A stretch of 64,000 nucleotides of DNA from Stenotrophomonas sp. ATCM1_4. Its GTDB lineage: Bacteria; Pseudomonadota; Gammaproteobacteria; Xanthomonadales; Xanthomonadaceae. This document shows positions 37,771-46,870 of the stretch, piece by piece. The stretch spans positions 2,032,773 through 2,096,772 of the forward strand of contig NZ_QPFB01000001.1 in the NCBI RefSeq assembly GCF_004348115.1, in the 5' to 3' direction. The notes below the pieces were generated by a model. That model saw only the letters and a program-made list of their open reading frames with translations. It did not search any database and was not told the origin of the DNA. A program made the position numbers and the translations under genes. The stretch's first letter is position 1, and each line of letters starts with the position of its first letter.

Positions 37771-39240
37771 ATGGCTGCACGCAAGCAAAAGACCTATCCG
37801 ATCGAAGTCCAGGCCAAGCCCGGCCTGCCGCTGGGCATGGCCCCGGCAACCTTCCTGCGCGACTACTGGCAGAAGCGTCCGCTGCTGATCCGCGCCGCTT
37901 TCCCCGACTTTGAAACCCCGGTGATGCCCGAAGACCTGGCCGGCCTGGCCTGCGAGGAAGGCGCGCTGGCCCGCATGATCAGCCACGACCGCGCCACCGA
38001 TGGCTGGACCGTGCGCACCGGCCCGTTCCAGGAAGAAGATTTCCCCGGCATGCCCGACCACGACTGGACCCTGCTGGTGCAGGACGTGGACAAGTGGGAC
38101 CCGGATGTCCGTGCCCTGATCGGCTACTTCGATTTCCTGCCGCGCTGGCGCATGGACGACGTGATGATCAGCTTCGCCGCCACCGGCGGCTCGGTCGGCG
38201 CCCACGTCGACCAGTACGACGTGTTCCTGCTGCAGGCCTACGGCCACCGCCGCTGGCAGATCGACGCCAGCGAGTCCACCAAGGGCAAGCGTCCGCCGCT
38301 GGACTTCCGTCCCGACGTGGAGCTGAAGCTGCTCAAGAAGTTCAAGAAGACCCACGACTGGGTGCTCGGCCCGGGCGACATGCTGTACCTGCCGCCGAAC
38401 GTGCCGCACAACGGCGTGGCCGAAGACCCCTGCCTGACCTTCTCCTTCGGCATGCGTGCGCCGTCCTCGGCCGAACTCATCAGCGACTACCTGGACGACC
38501 TGGTCGCCGGCGCCGATGAGTCCATCCGCCTGCAGGACCCGGACCTGAAGCTGCCCGAAGACCCGAACGAGATCGACGAGGCCGCCATGCGCCGCGTCGT
38601 CACCGCCCTCAATGCCCTGCGCATGAACGACCCGGACCGCCTGGGCAACTGGTTTGGCCGCTTCATCACCACCTACCGCTCGGCCGGCGACATCCTGCCT
38701 TCCCAGGCCCCCAGCTCGGCCGGGGAAGTGGACGCCGAACTGGCCAATGGCGGCGTGCTGGAGCGCCACCCCTGGGCCCGTACCGCGTGGCGACGCGCCA
38801 CCAAGGGCGCCACCCTGTATATCTCCGGCCAGGCCTGCGCCCTGCCGGTCAAGGATGCCCAGGTGCTGGCCGGCACCGAGCGTCTGGATGCCACCGTCTG
38901 GCGCAAGCTGTCGGCCAAGGGCCGCACCACCGTGCTGGAACTGATCGCCGGCGGCTTCTTCCAACTGCTCGATGCCCAGACCCTGGCCGCCGAGGCCGCG
39001 TGGGATGAGCAGGAAGAAGGCTTCGAGGATGAGGCCCTGGCCATCGCCGAGGAAGTGGACGAGGCGCTGGAACTGGACGAGGACGATGGCGACGCCCCGG
39101 AAGTCGAGATCGAGGTGTTCGAGTACACCGAAGCCGGCGAAGGCGAGCCGGCCTCGGCCAACATCGGCACCGTCCAGGTCAACGACGAGGGGGTAGAGGT
39201 CGTGGTGATCTACGACGACGAGGACGCCCCGCAGGCATGA
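37771..39240 (+). CDS. roxA: RoxA/YcfD-like ribosomal protein L16 arginine hydroxylase with an acidic tail
   Basis: A 489-residue Fe(II)/2-oxoglutarate-dependent oxygenase of the JmjC/cupin type. The metal ligands are H145 and D147 (VGAHVDQYD) and H213 (NVPHNGV). WQKRPLLIRAAFP near the N-terminus and PDHDWTLLVQDVDKW fit E. coli YcfD, which hydroxylates an arginine of ribosomal protein L16 using O2. Homology ends near residue 400. The last ~85 residues are strongly acidic (EALELDEDDGDAPEVEIEVF, VVIYDDEDAPQA) and absent from the 373-residue E. coli protein. The GNAT gene starts within its stop (ATGA, 39237-39240). The core activity call is secure; the tail's role is unknown. Confidence 0.88.
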   Translation: MAARKQKTYPIEVQAKPGLPLGMAPATFLRDYWQKRPLLIRAAFPDFETPVMPEDLAGLACEEGALARMISHDRATDGWTVRTGPFQEEDFPGMPDHDWTLLVQDVDKWDPDVRALIGYFDFLPRWRMDDVMISFAATGGSVGAHVDQYDVFLLQAYGHRRWQIDASESTKGKRPPLDFRPDVELKLLKKFKKTHDWVLGPGDMLYLPPNVPHNGVAEDPCLTFSFGMRAPSSAELISDYLDDLVAGADESIRLQDPDLKLPEDPNEIDEAAMRRVVTALNALRMNDPDRLGNWFGRFITTYRSAGDILPSQAPSSAGEVDAELANGGVLERHPWARTAWRRATKGATLYISGQACALPVKDAQVLAGTERLDATVWRKLSAKGRTTVLELIAGGFFQLLDAQTLAAEAAWDEQEEGFEDEALAIAEEVDEALELDEDDGDAPEVEIEVFEYTEAGEGEPASANIGTVQVNDEGVEVVVIYDDEDAPQA

Positions 39241-40142
39241 CCCCCGGCAGCGGCTTCAGCGTCCAGCCCGCCGACTACGCCGTGCAGCGCGACCAGCTGC
39301 ACGGCGTCCGCCATGCCGTGTTCGTCAGCGAACAGCGGGTACCGGCGGAACTGGAAGTCGATGCGCTGGACCCGCTCAGCCACCACGTGCTGGCACTGGA
39401 TGCCGCCGGCCGGGCCATTGGTGCCGGCCGCCTGACCCCGGAACGCCGCATCGGCCGCATGGCGGTCCTGCCCGGCTGGCGCAGCCAGGGCGTCGGTGAC
39501 GCCCTGCTGGCCGCCTTGGTCGGCCAGGCCAGGGCGCTGGGCTGGGGCGAGGTCAGCCTGCACGCCCAGCTGCCGGCCCGCGATTTCTATGCCCGCAATG
39601 GCTTCCTGCCCGAAGGCCCGACCTTCCAGGAAGCCGGCATCGAACACCAGACCATGCGCCAGCGTCTGGACGGCGCCCTGCGCGTGAGCGACCGTGAGCA
39701 AGCCCTCGCCGCCACCGCCACGGTGATCCACCGCGCCCGTCGCGGCCTGTACCTGCACCTGCGCTGTGCCGACGACCTGTTCGGCGAGCCGCTCGTGCTC
39801 GGTGCCCTGCGCCGCTTCGCCGCCGCCCGGCATGACAAGCAGATGCAGGTCCTGGCCGAGGAGGCCGACCTGGTCGCCCTGCCCGCCGCGGTGCTCGGCC
39901 TGTTCCAGCGCCTGCCCAGCGTGTTCGTCGTGCGTACCCCGGTGGACCCCACCGACGTCCAGGTGGCCAGCGGCCTTCTCGGCAACGACATCGGCGACTG
40001 CTACTTTCGTCCAATGGGCGTCCTTCTGGAGGGCGAACTCACGCTGGCGGCCCATCCCCGGATCCGCGCACCGGACGAGCAGTTCCAGCGCATCTGGCAG
40101 CGTTCACGCGACTGCAACGCACTTCGCGTACTTGGGATTTGA
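39237..40142 (+). CDS. GNAT acetyltransferase with a C-terminal PLD-like domain
   Basis: A 301-residue two-domain protein. Residues about 10-140 are a GNAT N-acetyltransferase, with the acetyl-CoA loop at VLPGWRSQGVGDALLAALV and the LPARDFYARNGF motif typical of the ElaA/YjcF-like group. Residues about 150-301 form a second domain (LYLHLRCADDLFGEPLVL, ARHDKQMQVLAEEADL) resembling the DUF7931 part often joined to such GNATs; it has a phospholipase-D-like look but no HKD motif. The gene is translationally coupled to the ribosomal oxygenase. The acetylated substrate is unknown; a ribosome-related one is possible given the neighbour. Confidence 0.8.
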   Translation: MTPGSGFSVQPADYAVQRDQLHGVRHAVFVSEQRVPAELEVDALDPLSHHVLALDAAGRAIGAGRLTPERRIGRMAVLPGWRSQGVGDALLAALVGQARALGWGEVSLHAQLPARDFYARNGFLPEGPTFQEAGIEHQTMRQRLDGALRVSDREQALAATATVIHRARRGLYLHLRCADDLFGEPLVLGALRRFAAARHDKQMQVLAEEADLVALPAAVLGLFQRLPSVFVVRTPVDPTDVQVASGLLGNDIGDCYFRPMGVLLEGELTLAAHPRIRAPDEQFQRIWQRSRDCNALRVLGI

Positions 40143-40186
40143 CGATATCCGCACAACGGGACAAGCACTGACCAGGTATTAATCCC

Positions 40187-40217
40187 CGGGACAGTGTGCA
40201 TGCCCCTTCCTGTCCCG
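40187..40217 (+). promoter_or_regulatory. Inverted repeat upstream of sucA
   Basis: CGGGACAG (40187-40194) and CTGTCCCG (40210-40217) are exact inverted copies separated by 15 bases, just before a perfect -10 hexamer TATAAT (40225-40230). It may be an operator or attenuator of sucA, or a weak terminator of the GNAT gene; there is no T-run. Confidence 0.4.
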
Positions 40218-40224
40218 TGAGGGG

Positions 40225-40230
40225 TATAAT
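40225..40230 (+). promoter_or_regulatory. Candidate -10 of the sucA promoter
   Basis: A perfect TATAAT, about 92 bases before the sucA start codon. The -35 at 17 bases upstream is poor, so an activator may be needed. Confidence 0.4.
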
Positions 40231-40321
40231 TCAGCGGTTAGAACACGCCCGCGCGGAGTGCTGCAGCCAGGCTCCGCCGGTTTCCCCAGAATTACCCCAC
40301 AAGCGAATCCGACCCTCCATC

Positions 40322-43153
40322 GTGGACAATCTACTGAAGCAGTTTGCGCAGTCATCGCAACTCGCCGGCGGCAACGCCTCCTATGTCGAGGACCTGTACG
40401 AGCAGTACCTCGTCTCCCCGGACAGTGTGGACCCCAAGTGGAAGTCCTACTTCGACGGCTTCAAGGGCCGCGAAGCTGGTGATGTCCCGCACTCTGCCGC
40501 CATCGCCCACATCACCGAAGCCGCCAAGAACGCGTTCAACGCAGGCTTCTCCGCTGGCGAAGGCGACGAGCGCGAGCGCAACGTCGGCCGCCTGATCACC
40601 GCCTACCGTTCGCGGGGCCACCTCGGCGCCAACCTTGATCCGCTGGGCCTGACCCCGCCGACCAACCCGCCGGACCTCAGCCTGCCGTTCCACAACCTCA
40701 GCGATGCCGACCTCAACGACGAGTTCAGCACCGGTGGCGTGGGCGGCCAGCCGCGCATGAAGCTGCGTGACCTGCTGGCACGCCTGAAGGCGACCTACAC
40801 CGGCTCCATCGGCGCCGAGTTCATGTACATCGCCGAAGTCGAGCAGCGCCAGTGGCTGTACAAGCGCCTGGAGCAGGCCGGCGGCAACTACAACCTCGAT
40901 GCCGACACCAAGCGCCGCACGCTCGAGCGCCTGACCGCCGCCGAGGGCCTGGAACGCTACCTGCACACCAAGTACGTCGGCCAGAAGCGCTTCTCGCTGG
41001 AAGGCGGCGACTCGCTGATCCCGATGATGGACACCATCATCCGCGACGCCGGCAAGGAAGGCGTCAAGGACGTGGTGATCGGCATGGCCCACCGCGGCCG
41101 CCTCAACGTGCTGGTCAACACCCTCGGCAAGAACCCGCGCAAGTTGTTCGACGAATTCGAAGGCAAGTTCGAGCACGACGACCGTGCCGTCGCCGGTGAC
41201 GTGAAGTACCACATGGGCTTCTCGGCCGACGTCGCCAGCGATGGCGGCCCGGTCCACCTGGCCCTGGCCTTCAACCCGTCGCACCTGGAGATCGCCGACC
41301 CGGTGGTCGCCGGTTCGGTGCGTTCGCGCCAGGAACGCCGCAACGACACCGCGCGCAAGCAGGTGATGCCGATCCTGATCCACGGCGACGCCGCATTCGC
41401 CGGCCAGGGCGTGGTGATGGAGCTGTTCCAGATGTCGCAGGCCCGCGGTTTCACCGTCGGCGGCACCGTGCACATCGTCATCAACAACCAGGTGGGTTTC
41501 ACCACCTCCAACCGCGACGACTCGCGCTCGACGCTGTACTGCACCGACATCGCCAAGATGGTCGCTGCCCCGGTCCTGCACGTGAACGGCGACGACCCGG
41601 AAGCGGTGGTGTTCGCCGCCAAGCTGGCCTATGACTTCCGCCAGCAGTTCCACAAGGACGTCGTGATCGACCTGGTCTGCTACCGCCGCTGGGGCCACAA
41701 CGAGGCCGACGAGCCGGCGATCACCCAGCCGCTGATGTACCAGGTGATCCGCAAGCACAAGACCACCCGTGAGCTCTACGCCGAGCAGCTGGAAGCCGCC
41801 GGCGTGATCGCTGCCGGTGCCGGCAAGGAAATGGTCGACGCCTACCGCAACAAGCTGGATTCGGGCGAAGTCACCACCGAGCTGGCCGTGGTCGAGAAGA
41901 CCCCGACCACCAGCAAGATGTACGTGGATTGGCCGCGCTACCTGTCCGGCAAGCTGTCCGACCCGGTCAGCACCCAGGTCGAGATGGGCAAGCTGGCCCA
42001 GCTGGCCACGATGATCAACACCGTCCCGGACGGCGTGGAGCTGCACTCGCGCGTGGCCAAGGTGTACGACGACCGTCGCAAGATGGCCGCCGGCGAGATC
42101 CCGGGCGACTGGGGCTTTGCCGAGAACCTCGCCTACGCCACCCTGCTGGACGAAGGCAACAACCTGCGTTTGGTCGGCCAGGACGTCGGCCGCGGCACCT
42201 TCACCCACCGCCACGCGATCCTGCACGACCAGAAGACCGACAACTACTACCTGCCGCTGCGCCAGCTGGTCCAGTCGCCGGAGCAGGCCACCATCATCGA
42301 TTCGCTGCTCAGCGAAGAAGCCGTGATGGCGTTCGAGTACGGCTTCTCCACCACCGACCCCAACACCCTGTGCATCTGGGAAGGCCAGTTCGGTGACTTC
42401 GCCAACGGTGCGCAGGTCGTGATCGACCAGTTCATCGCCTCCGGTGAAGCCAAGTGGGGCCGCATCTCCGGCCTGACCCTGCTGCTGCCGCACGGCTACG
42501 AAGGCCAGGGCCCGGAACACAGCTCGGCGCGCCTGGAGCGCTTCCTGCAGCTGTGCGCGCTGGAGAACATGCTGGTCTGCGTGCCGTCCACCCCGGCCCA
42601 GGCGTTCCACATGCTGCGTCGCCAGATGCGCATGGACACCCGCAAGCCGCTGATCGTCATGTCGCCCAAGTCGCTGCTGCGCCACAAGCTGGCCGTCTCG
42701 ACCCTGGACGAACTGGCCAACGGCGAGTTCCAGCACCTGATCAGCGACACCACCGCCAAGGACATCAGCAAGGTCAAGCGCGTGGTGCTGTGCTCGGGCA
42801 AGGTCTACTACGACCTGCTGGAGGACGTGACCAAGCGTGGCCAGGAAGACGTCGCCCTGGTCCGCGTGGAGCAGCTCTATCCGTTCCCGCGCCCGGCGCT
42901 GGTCGCCGAGCTGAAGAAGTACGGCAAGGCCGACGTGGTGTGGTGCCAGGAAGAGCCGATGAACCAGGGTGCCTGGTACCAGATCAAGCACCACCTGCAG
43001 GCATGCCTGGCCGATGGCCAGTCGCTGCATTACGCAGGCCGTCCGCGTTCGCCGTCGCCGGCAGTGGGCCACATGTCCGACCACCTGCGCGAACTGTCGC
43101 AGTTGCTGGCCGACGCACTGGTCAACACCTTCAACGACAACTACGCCGAATAA
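40322..43153 (+). CDS. sucA: 2-oxoglutarate dehydrogenase E1 component
   Basis: A 943-residue thiamin diphosphate enzyme that decarboxylates 2-oxoglutarate and passes the succinyl group to SucB. Clear blocks include YVEDLYEQYL at the N-terminus, GMAHRGRLNVLVNTLGKNP, the ThDP-binding HGDAAFAGQGVVMELFQMS, and FGDFANGAQVVIDQF and PHGYEGQGPEHSSARLER near the C-terminus. The first codon is taken as GTG at 40322 (MDNLLKQFAQSSQ): the frame is open further upstream without similarity, and no ATG is close. Length is close to the E. coli protein (933). It heads sucA-sucB-lpd, with sucB 42 bases downstream. Confidence 0.96.
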   Translation: MDNLLKQFAQSSQLAGGNASYVEDLYEQYLVSPDSVDPKWKSYFDGFKGREAGDVPHSAAIAHITEAAKNAFNAGFSAGEGDERERNVGRLITAYRSRGHLGANLDPLGLTPPTNPPDLSLPFHNLSDADLNDEFSTGGVGGQPRMKLRDLLARLKATYTGSIGAEFMYIAEVEQRQWLYKRLEQAGGNYNLDADTKRRTLERLTAAEGLERYLHTKYVGQKRFSLEGGDSLIPMMDTIIRDAGKEGVKDVVIGMAHRGRLNVLVNTLGKNPRKLFDEFEGKFEHDDRAVAGDVKYHMGFSADVASDGGPVHLALAFNPSHLEIADPVVAGSVRSRQERRNDTARKQVMPILIHGDAAFAGQGVVMELFQMSQARGFTVGGTVHIVINNQVGFTTSNRDDSRSTLYCTDIAKMVAAPVLHVNGDDPEAVVFAAKLAYDFRQQFHKDVVIDLVCYRRWGHNEADEPAITQPLMYQVIRKHKTTRELYAEQLEAAGVIAAGAGKEMVDAYRNKLDSGEVTTELAVVEKTPTTSKMYVDWPRYLSGKLSDPVSTQVEMGKLAQLATMINTVPDGVELHSRVAKVYDDRRKMAAGEIPGDWGFAENLAYATLLDEGNNLRLVGQDVGRGTFTHRHAILHDQKTDNYYLPLRQLVQSPEQATIIDSLLSEEAVMAFEYGFSTTDPNTLCIWEGQFGDFANGAQVVIDQFIASGEAKWGRISGLTLLLPHGYEGQGPEHSSARLERFLQLCALENMLVCVPSTPAQAFHMLRRQMRMDTRKPLIVMSPKSLLRHKLAVSTLDELANGEFQHLISDTTAKDISKVKRVVLCSGKVYYDLLEDVTKRGQEDVALVRVEQLYPFPRPALVAELKKYGKADVVWCQEEPMNQGAWYQIKHHLQACLADGQSLHYAGRPRSPSPAVGHMSDHLRELSQLLADALVNTFNDNYAE

Positions 43154-43195
43154 GCCCCTTTTCCCACAAGAAAACGAAACCAGGAAAACAGCCAC

Positions 43196-44398
43196 ATGGC
43201 CACCGAAGTCAAAGTACCGGTACTGCCCGAATCCGTCTCCGACGCCACCATCGCCAGCTGGCACAAGAAGGCGGGTGAAGCGGTCAAGCGTGATGAGAAC
43301 CTGCTCGACCTGGAAACCGACAAGGTCGTGCTGGAAGTGCCGGCACCGGTTGATGGCGTGCTGAAGGAAATCAAGTTCAAGGAAGGCGACACCGTCACCT
43401 CGAACCAGATCCTGGCCATCATCGAGGAAGGCGCGGTTGCCGCCGCTGCTCCGGCTGCTGCCGAAGCACCGAAGGCTGCCGCTCCGGCTCCGGCCGCCGC
43501 TGCTCCGGCCGCAGCCGCCGCCCCGGCACCGGCTGCCAAGTCGGCCGCCGACGGCCTGCCCCCGGGCGCCCGCTTCTCGGCCATCACCGAAGGCGTGAAC
43601 CCGGCTGACGTGTCCGGCACCGGCCGCCACGGCGCCGTGACCAAGGAAGACATCGTCAACTTCGCCCGCAACGGTGGCGTCGGCAAGGCCGGCGGCGCAC
43701 GTCCGGAAGAACGCGTGCCGATGACCCGCATGCGCAAGCGCATCGCCGAGCGCCTGATGCAGTCGAAGAACTCGACCGCCATGCTGACCACCTTCAACGA
43801 GGTCAACCTGTCCAAGGTGTCGGCCGCGCGCAAGGAGCTGCAGGAAGAGTTCGTCAAGGCCCACGGCATCAAGCTGGGCTTCATGAGCTTCTTCGTGAAG
43901 GCCGCCGCCAACGCGCTGCAGCGCTTCCCGCTGGTCAATGCCTCCATCGATGGTGACGACATCATCTATCACGGCTACTCGGACATCTCCATCGCCGTGT
44001 CGACCGACAAGGGCCTGGTGACCCCGGTGCTGCGCAACGTCGAGCGCATGTCCTTCGCCGACATCGAGAAGGCGATCGCCGACTACGCCAAGAAGGCCCG
44101 CGACGGCAAGCTGTCGCTGGAAGAACTGCAGGGCGGCACCTTCACCGTCACCAACGGCGGCACCTTCGGCTCGCTGATGTCGACCCCGATCGTCAACCCG
44201 CCGCAGAGCGCCATCCTGGGCATGCACGCCATCAAGGACCGTCCGATCGCCGAGAACGGCCAGGTCGTGATCGCGCCGATGATGTACCTGGCCATGTCCT
44301 ATGACCACCGCATCATCGACGGCAAGGACTCGGTGCAGTTCCTGGTGGACATCAAGAACCAGCTGGAAAACCCGGGCCGCATGCTGTTCGGCCTGTAA
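43196..44398 (+). CDS. sucB: Dihydrolipoyllysine succinyltransferase (2-oxoglutarate dehydrogenase E2)
   Basis: A 400-residue core subunit of the 2-oxoglutarate dehydrogenase complex. The lipoyl domain (about residues 1-77) carries the lipoylated lysine K43 in [10 protein letters not shown]. An Ala/Pro-rich linker (about 78-115) is followed by the small E1/E3-binding domain (near [26 protein letters not shown], residues 122-150). The catalytic acyltransferase domain extends from about 165 to the end, with the active-site His near 371 in [10 protein letters not shown]. It directly follows sucA on the same strand and is complete. Confidence 0.96.
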   Translation: MATEVKVPVLPESVSDATIASWHKKAGEAVKRDENLLDLETDKVVLEVPAPVDGVLKEIKFKEGDTVTSNQILAIIEEGAVAAAAPAAAEAPKAAAPAPAAAAPAAAAAPAPAAKSAADGLPPGARFSAITEGVNPADVSGTGRHGAVTKEDIVNFARNGGVGKAGGARPEERVPMTRMRKRIAERLMQSKNSTAMLTTFNEVNLSKVSAARKELQEEFVKAHGIKLGFMSFFVKAAANALQRFPLVNASIDGDDIIYHGYSDISIAVSTDKGLVTPVLRNVERMSFADIEKAIADYAKKARDGKLSLEELQGGTFTVTNGGTFGSLMSTPIVNPPQSAILGMHAIKDRPIAENGQVVIAPMMYLAMSYDHRIIDGKDSVQFLVDIKNQLENPGRMLFGL

Positions 44399-44409
44399 CA
44401 GGCCTGTAG

Positions 44410-44432
44410 CCCCTCTCCCTTCGGGAGAGGGG
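44410..44432. repeat. Left arm of a bipartite palindromic element
   Basis: A perfect 10-bp stem (CCCCTCTCCC / GGGAGAGGGG) with a 3-base loop lies 12 bases after the sucB stop and is followed by TTGGGGG. It forms a pair with the element at 44576-44621 and could also fold as a terminator stem, without a T-run. Confidence 0.6.
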
Positions 44433-44575
44433 TTGGGGGCGCCAAGCAGCCCGTCTGCGGCTCATTGAAGATCAACGAGCTGCCGCGAGCCGCCAAGGCA
44501 AACCACCCGCTGTTCACCTGCTCTACTCGCGGCGGCCCGTTTCGAATCACGACTCTTTGATTGAACGACTGCGGC

Positions 44576-44621
44576 ACCCTCATCCGGCGCTTCGCGCCAC
44601 CTTCTCCCGGCGGGAGAAGGG
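44576..44621. repeat. Right arm of a bipartite palindromic element
   Basis: ACCCTCATCCGG is followed by a small GGCGC / GCGCC hairpin and a 10-bp palindrome (CCTTCTCCCG / CGGGAGAAGG, 44600-44620). It ends 22 bases before lpd. The arm order matches the reverse complement of the block inside the methionine synthase gene. Confidence 0.6.
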
Positions 44622-44642
44622 ATAGGAAACAAGGAATCTCTA

Positions 44643-46067
44643 ATGGCTGAACAATTCGACGTCGTCGTCATCGGTGCCGGCCCGGCCGGCTACCACGCCG
44701 CCATCCGCGCCGCACAGCTGGGCCTGAAGACCGCCTGCATCGACGCAGCGCTGGGCAAGGACGGCAAGCCGGCACTGGGCGGCACCTGCCTGCGCGTGGG
44801 CTGCATCCCGTCCAAGGCGCTGCTGGACTCCTCGCGCCAGTACTGGAACATGGGCCACATCTTCGACCAGCACGGCATCAGCTTCAATGACGCCAAGATC
44901 GACGTGAACAAGATGGTCGGCCGCAAGGACGCCATCGTGAAGCAGTTCACCGGCGGCATCGCGCAGCTGTTCAAGGCCAACAAGGTCGCCACCTACTACG
45001 GCTTCGGCCAGCTCAAGGCCGGCAACCTGGTCACCGTCAAGCAGCATGACGGCAGCGAAGTCGAGCTCAAGGGCACCAACGTCATCATCGCCGCCGGTTC
45101 GGATTCGATCGAACTGCCGTTCGCCAAGTTCGACGGCAAGCACATCGTCGACAACGTCGGCGCACTGGACTTCACCGAAGTGCCCAAGCGCCTGGCCGTG
45201 ATCGGCGCCGGCGTGATCGGCCTGGAACTGGGCAGCGTGTGGAAGCGCCTGGGTTCGGAAGTGGTCATCCTGGAAGCACTGCCGGAGTTTCTGGCCGCCG
45301 CCGATGCCGAAGTGGCCAAGGTCGCCGCCAAGGAATTCAAGAAGCAGGGCCTGGACATCCGCCTCAATGCCAAGGTCTCCAAGACCGAGATCAAGGGCGA
45401 GGAAGTCATCGTCACCTACACCGACGCCGAAGGCGAGAAGACGCTGACCGTCGACAAGCTGCTGGTGGCCGTCGGCCGTCGCGCCGCCACCAAAGGCCTG
45501 CTGGCCGATGGCACCGGCGTGCAGGTCAACGAGCGCGGCCAGATCGTGGTCGACGACCACTGCCACACCGGCGTCGATGGCGTCTGGGCGGTGGGCGACT
45601 GCGTGCGCGGCCCGATGCTGGCGCACAAGGGCTTCGAGGAAGGCATCGCGGTTGCCGAACTGATCGCCGGCCTACCGGGCCACGTCAACTTCGACACCAT
45701 CCCGTGGGTCATCTACACCGAGCCGGAACTGGCATGGGTCGGCAAGACCGAAGCCCAGCTCAAGGCCGAGGGCATCCCGTACAAGGCCGGCAGCTTCCCG
45801 TTCGCCGCCAACGGCCGTGCGGTTGCGATGGTCGAGCCGGCCGGCTTCGTCAAGGTCCTGGCACACGCCGAGACCGACCGCGTGCTGGGCATGCACCTGG
45901 TCGGCGCCAACGTCTCCGAACTGGTCCACGAAGGCGTGCTGACCATGGAGTTCAGCGGCTCGTCCGACGACCTGGCCCGCATCTGCCACGCCCACCCGTC
46001 GCTGTCCGAGGCAGTGCACGACGCGGCGATGGCGGTCACCAAGCGCGCCATCCACAAGGCCAACTAA
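44643..46067 (+). CDS. lpdA: Dihydrolipoyl dehydrogenase
   Basis: A 474-residue flavoprotein (E3) that reoxidises dihydrolipoamide with NAD. The FAD motif GAGPAGYHAAIRAAQLG is at the N-terminus. The redox-active disulfide is C49-C54 in GGTCLRVGCIPSK. The NAD-binding AVIGAGVIGLELGSVW follows, and the C-terminal dimer interface has the active His-Glu pair in HAHPSLSEAVHDAAM. Standing 245 bases after sucB it completes the 2-oxoglutarate dehydrogenase operon; the gap is filled by palindromic repeats rather than a promoter, so the third gene may be expressed by read-through. It could also serve pyruvate dehydrogenase. Confidence 0.96.
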   Translation: MAEQFDVVVIGAGPAGYHAAIRAAQLGLKTACIDAALGKDGKPALGGTCLRVGCIPSKALLDSSRQYWNMGHIFDQHGISFNDAKIDVNKMVGRKDAIVKQFTGGIAQLFKANKVATYYGFGQLKAGNLVTVKQHDGSEVELKGTNVIIAAGSDSIELPFAKFDGKHIVDNVGALDFTEVPKRLAVIGAGVIGLELGSVWKRLGSEVVILEALPEFLAAADAEVAKVAAKEFKKQGLDIRLNAKVSKTEIKGEEVIVTYTDAEGEKTLTVDKLLVAVGRRAATKGLLADGTGVQVNERGQIVVDDHCHTGVDGVWAVGDCVRGPMLAHKGFEEGIAVAELIAGLPGHVNFDTIPWVIYTEPELAWVGKTEAQLKAEGIPYKAGSFPFAANGRAVAMVEPAGFVKVLAHAETDRVLGMHLVGANVSELVHEGVLTMEFSGSSDDLARICHAHPSLSEAVHDAAMAVTKRAIHKAN

Positions 46068-46087
46068 GCTCCATCGGCCTGTGAAAA

Positions 46088-46120
46088 GAAGGCTCCGCCC
46101 CGGCGGAGCCTTCTTGCTTT
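46088..46120 (+). terminator. Intrinsic terminator after lpdA
   Basis: An 11- to 12-bp stem (GAAGGCTCCGCC / GGCGGAGCCTTC, 46088-46113) is followed by TTGCTTTT. It begins 21 bases after the lpdA stop and closes the sucA-sucB-lpdA unit. Confidence 0.82.
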
Positions 46121-46191
46121 TGTACTTTCCGGGCCCGGCGCCTGTTCATCGGTGCCGGACGGAATACCTCCCGCTTTTTCAGGAACATCAC

Positions 46192-46785
46192 ATGAAGTCC
46201 ATCTGCGTCTACTGCGGCTCCAACCCCGGCGCCAAACCCGTCTACGTCGAACAGGCCACCGCGCTGGGCAAGCGCATCGCCGCCGAAGGACTGCGCCTGG
46301 TGTATGGCGGTGGCCGCACCGGCCTGATGGGCGCGGTGGCCGATGGCGTGCTGGCGGCCGGCGGTGAAGTCACCGGCGTGATCCCGCAGCACCTGGTGGA
46401 CATGGAAGTGGCGCACAAGGGCGTGACCACGCTGGAGATCGTCGGCTCGATGCACGAGCGCAAGTCGCGCATGTTCGACCTGTCCGACGCCTTCGTCGCC
46501 CTGCCCGGCGGCTTCGGCACCGCCGAGGAAATCTTCGAGATGCTGACCTGGCGCCAGCTAGGCATCGGCAAGAAGCCCTGCGCGTTCCTCGACATCGACG
46601 GCTTCTACAAGCCGCTGATCCACATGATCGACACCATGGTCAGCGAGCGTTTCCTGCACCCGGAGCAGCGCGAGGACCTCTGGTACGGCGACGACGCCGT
46701 GCAGATGCTGGAATGGATGCGCGCATATTCGCCGGCACAGGCGGACAAGTGGTTCGATGAGAAGAAGCGCAGCGCCCTGCGCTGA
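46192..46785 (+). CDS. LOG-family nucleotide 5'-monophosphate phosphoribohydrolase-like protein
   Basis: A 197-residue Rossmann protein of the TIGR00730 / LOG (lonely guy) family. The characteristic PGGFGTAEEIFEMLTW motif is near residue 107, and VYCGSNPGAKPVY at the N-terminus fits the family. Plant homologues release active cytokinins by cleaving ribose 5-phosphate. Bacterial members do the same or hydrolyse other nucleotides such as AMP (PpnP/YgdH-like role), so either activity is possible. The ATG at 46192 follows AGGAAC. It stands alone downstream of the lpdA terminator and before a REP element. No isopentenyltransferase gene is adjacent. Confidence 0.88.
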   Translation: MKSICVYCGSNPGAKPVYVEQATALGKRIAAEGLRLVYGGGRTGLMGAVADGVLAAGGEVTGVIPQHLVDMEVAHKGVTTLEIVGSMHERKSRMFDLSDAFVALPGGFGTAEEIFEMLTWRQLGIGKKPCAFLDIDGFYKPLIHMIDTMVSERFLHPEQREDLWYGDDAVQMLEWMRAYSPAQADKWFDEKKRSALR

Positions 46786-46821
46786 AGCAGCATCTGGAGG
46801 CACTCCTACCGCACGCCTGCC

Positions 46822-46846
46822 GTAGGAGCGGCCTTGGCCGCGAAGC
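46822..46846 (+). repeat. REP palindrome
   Basis: The GTAGGAGCGGCC / GGCCGCGAAGC form of the 25-base element lies between the convergent LOG and GGDEF-EAL genes. A short inverted copy of its first seven bases (CTCCTAC) lies at 46803-46809. Confidence 0.65.
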
Positions 46847-46870
46847 TGGCGTCCGATCCTCCGCGCTGCC

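Noticed and set aside
40219..40252. A tRNA-like 5' half (GGGGTATAATTCAGCGG) upstream of sucA
   Set aside because: There is no T-loop GTTCGA or matching acceptor strand; TATAAT is better read as a -10 promoter element.
40352..44308. A 1318-codon minus-strand open frame opposite sucA-sucB
   Set aside because: Shadow frame of two well-conserved genes; no start signal and no domain.
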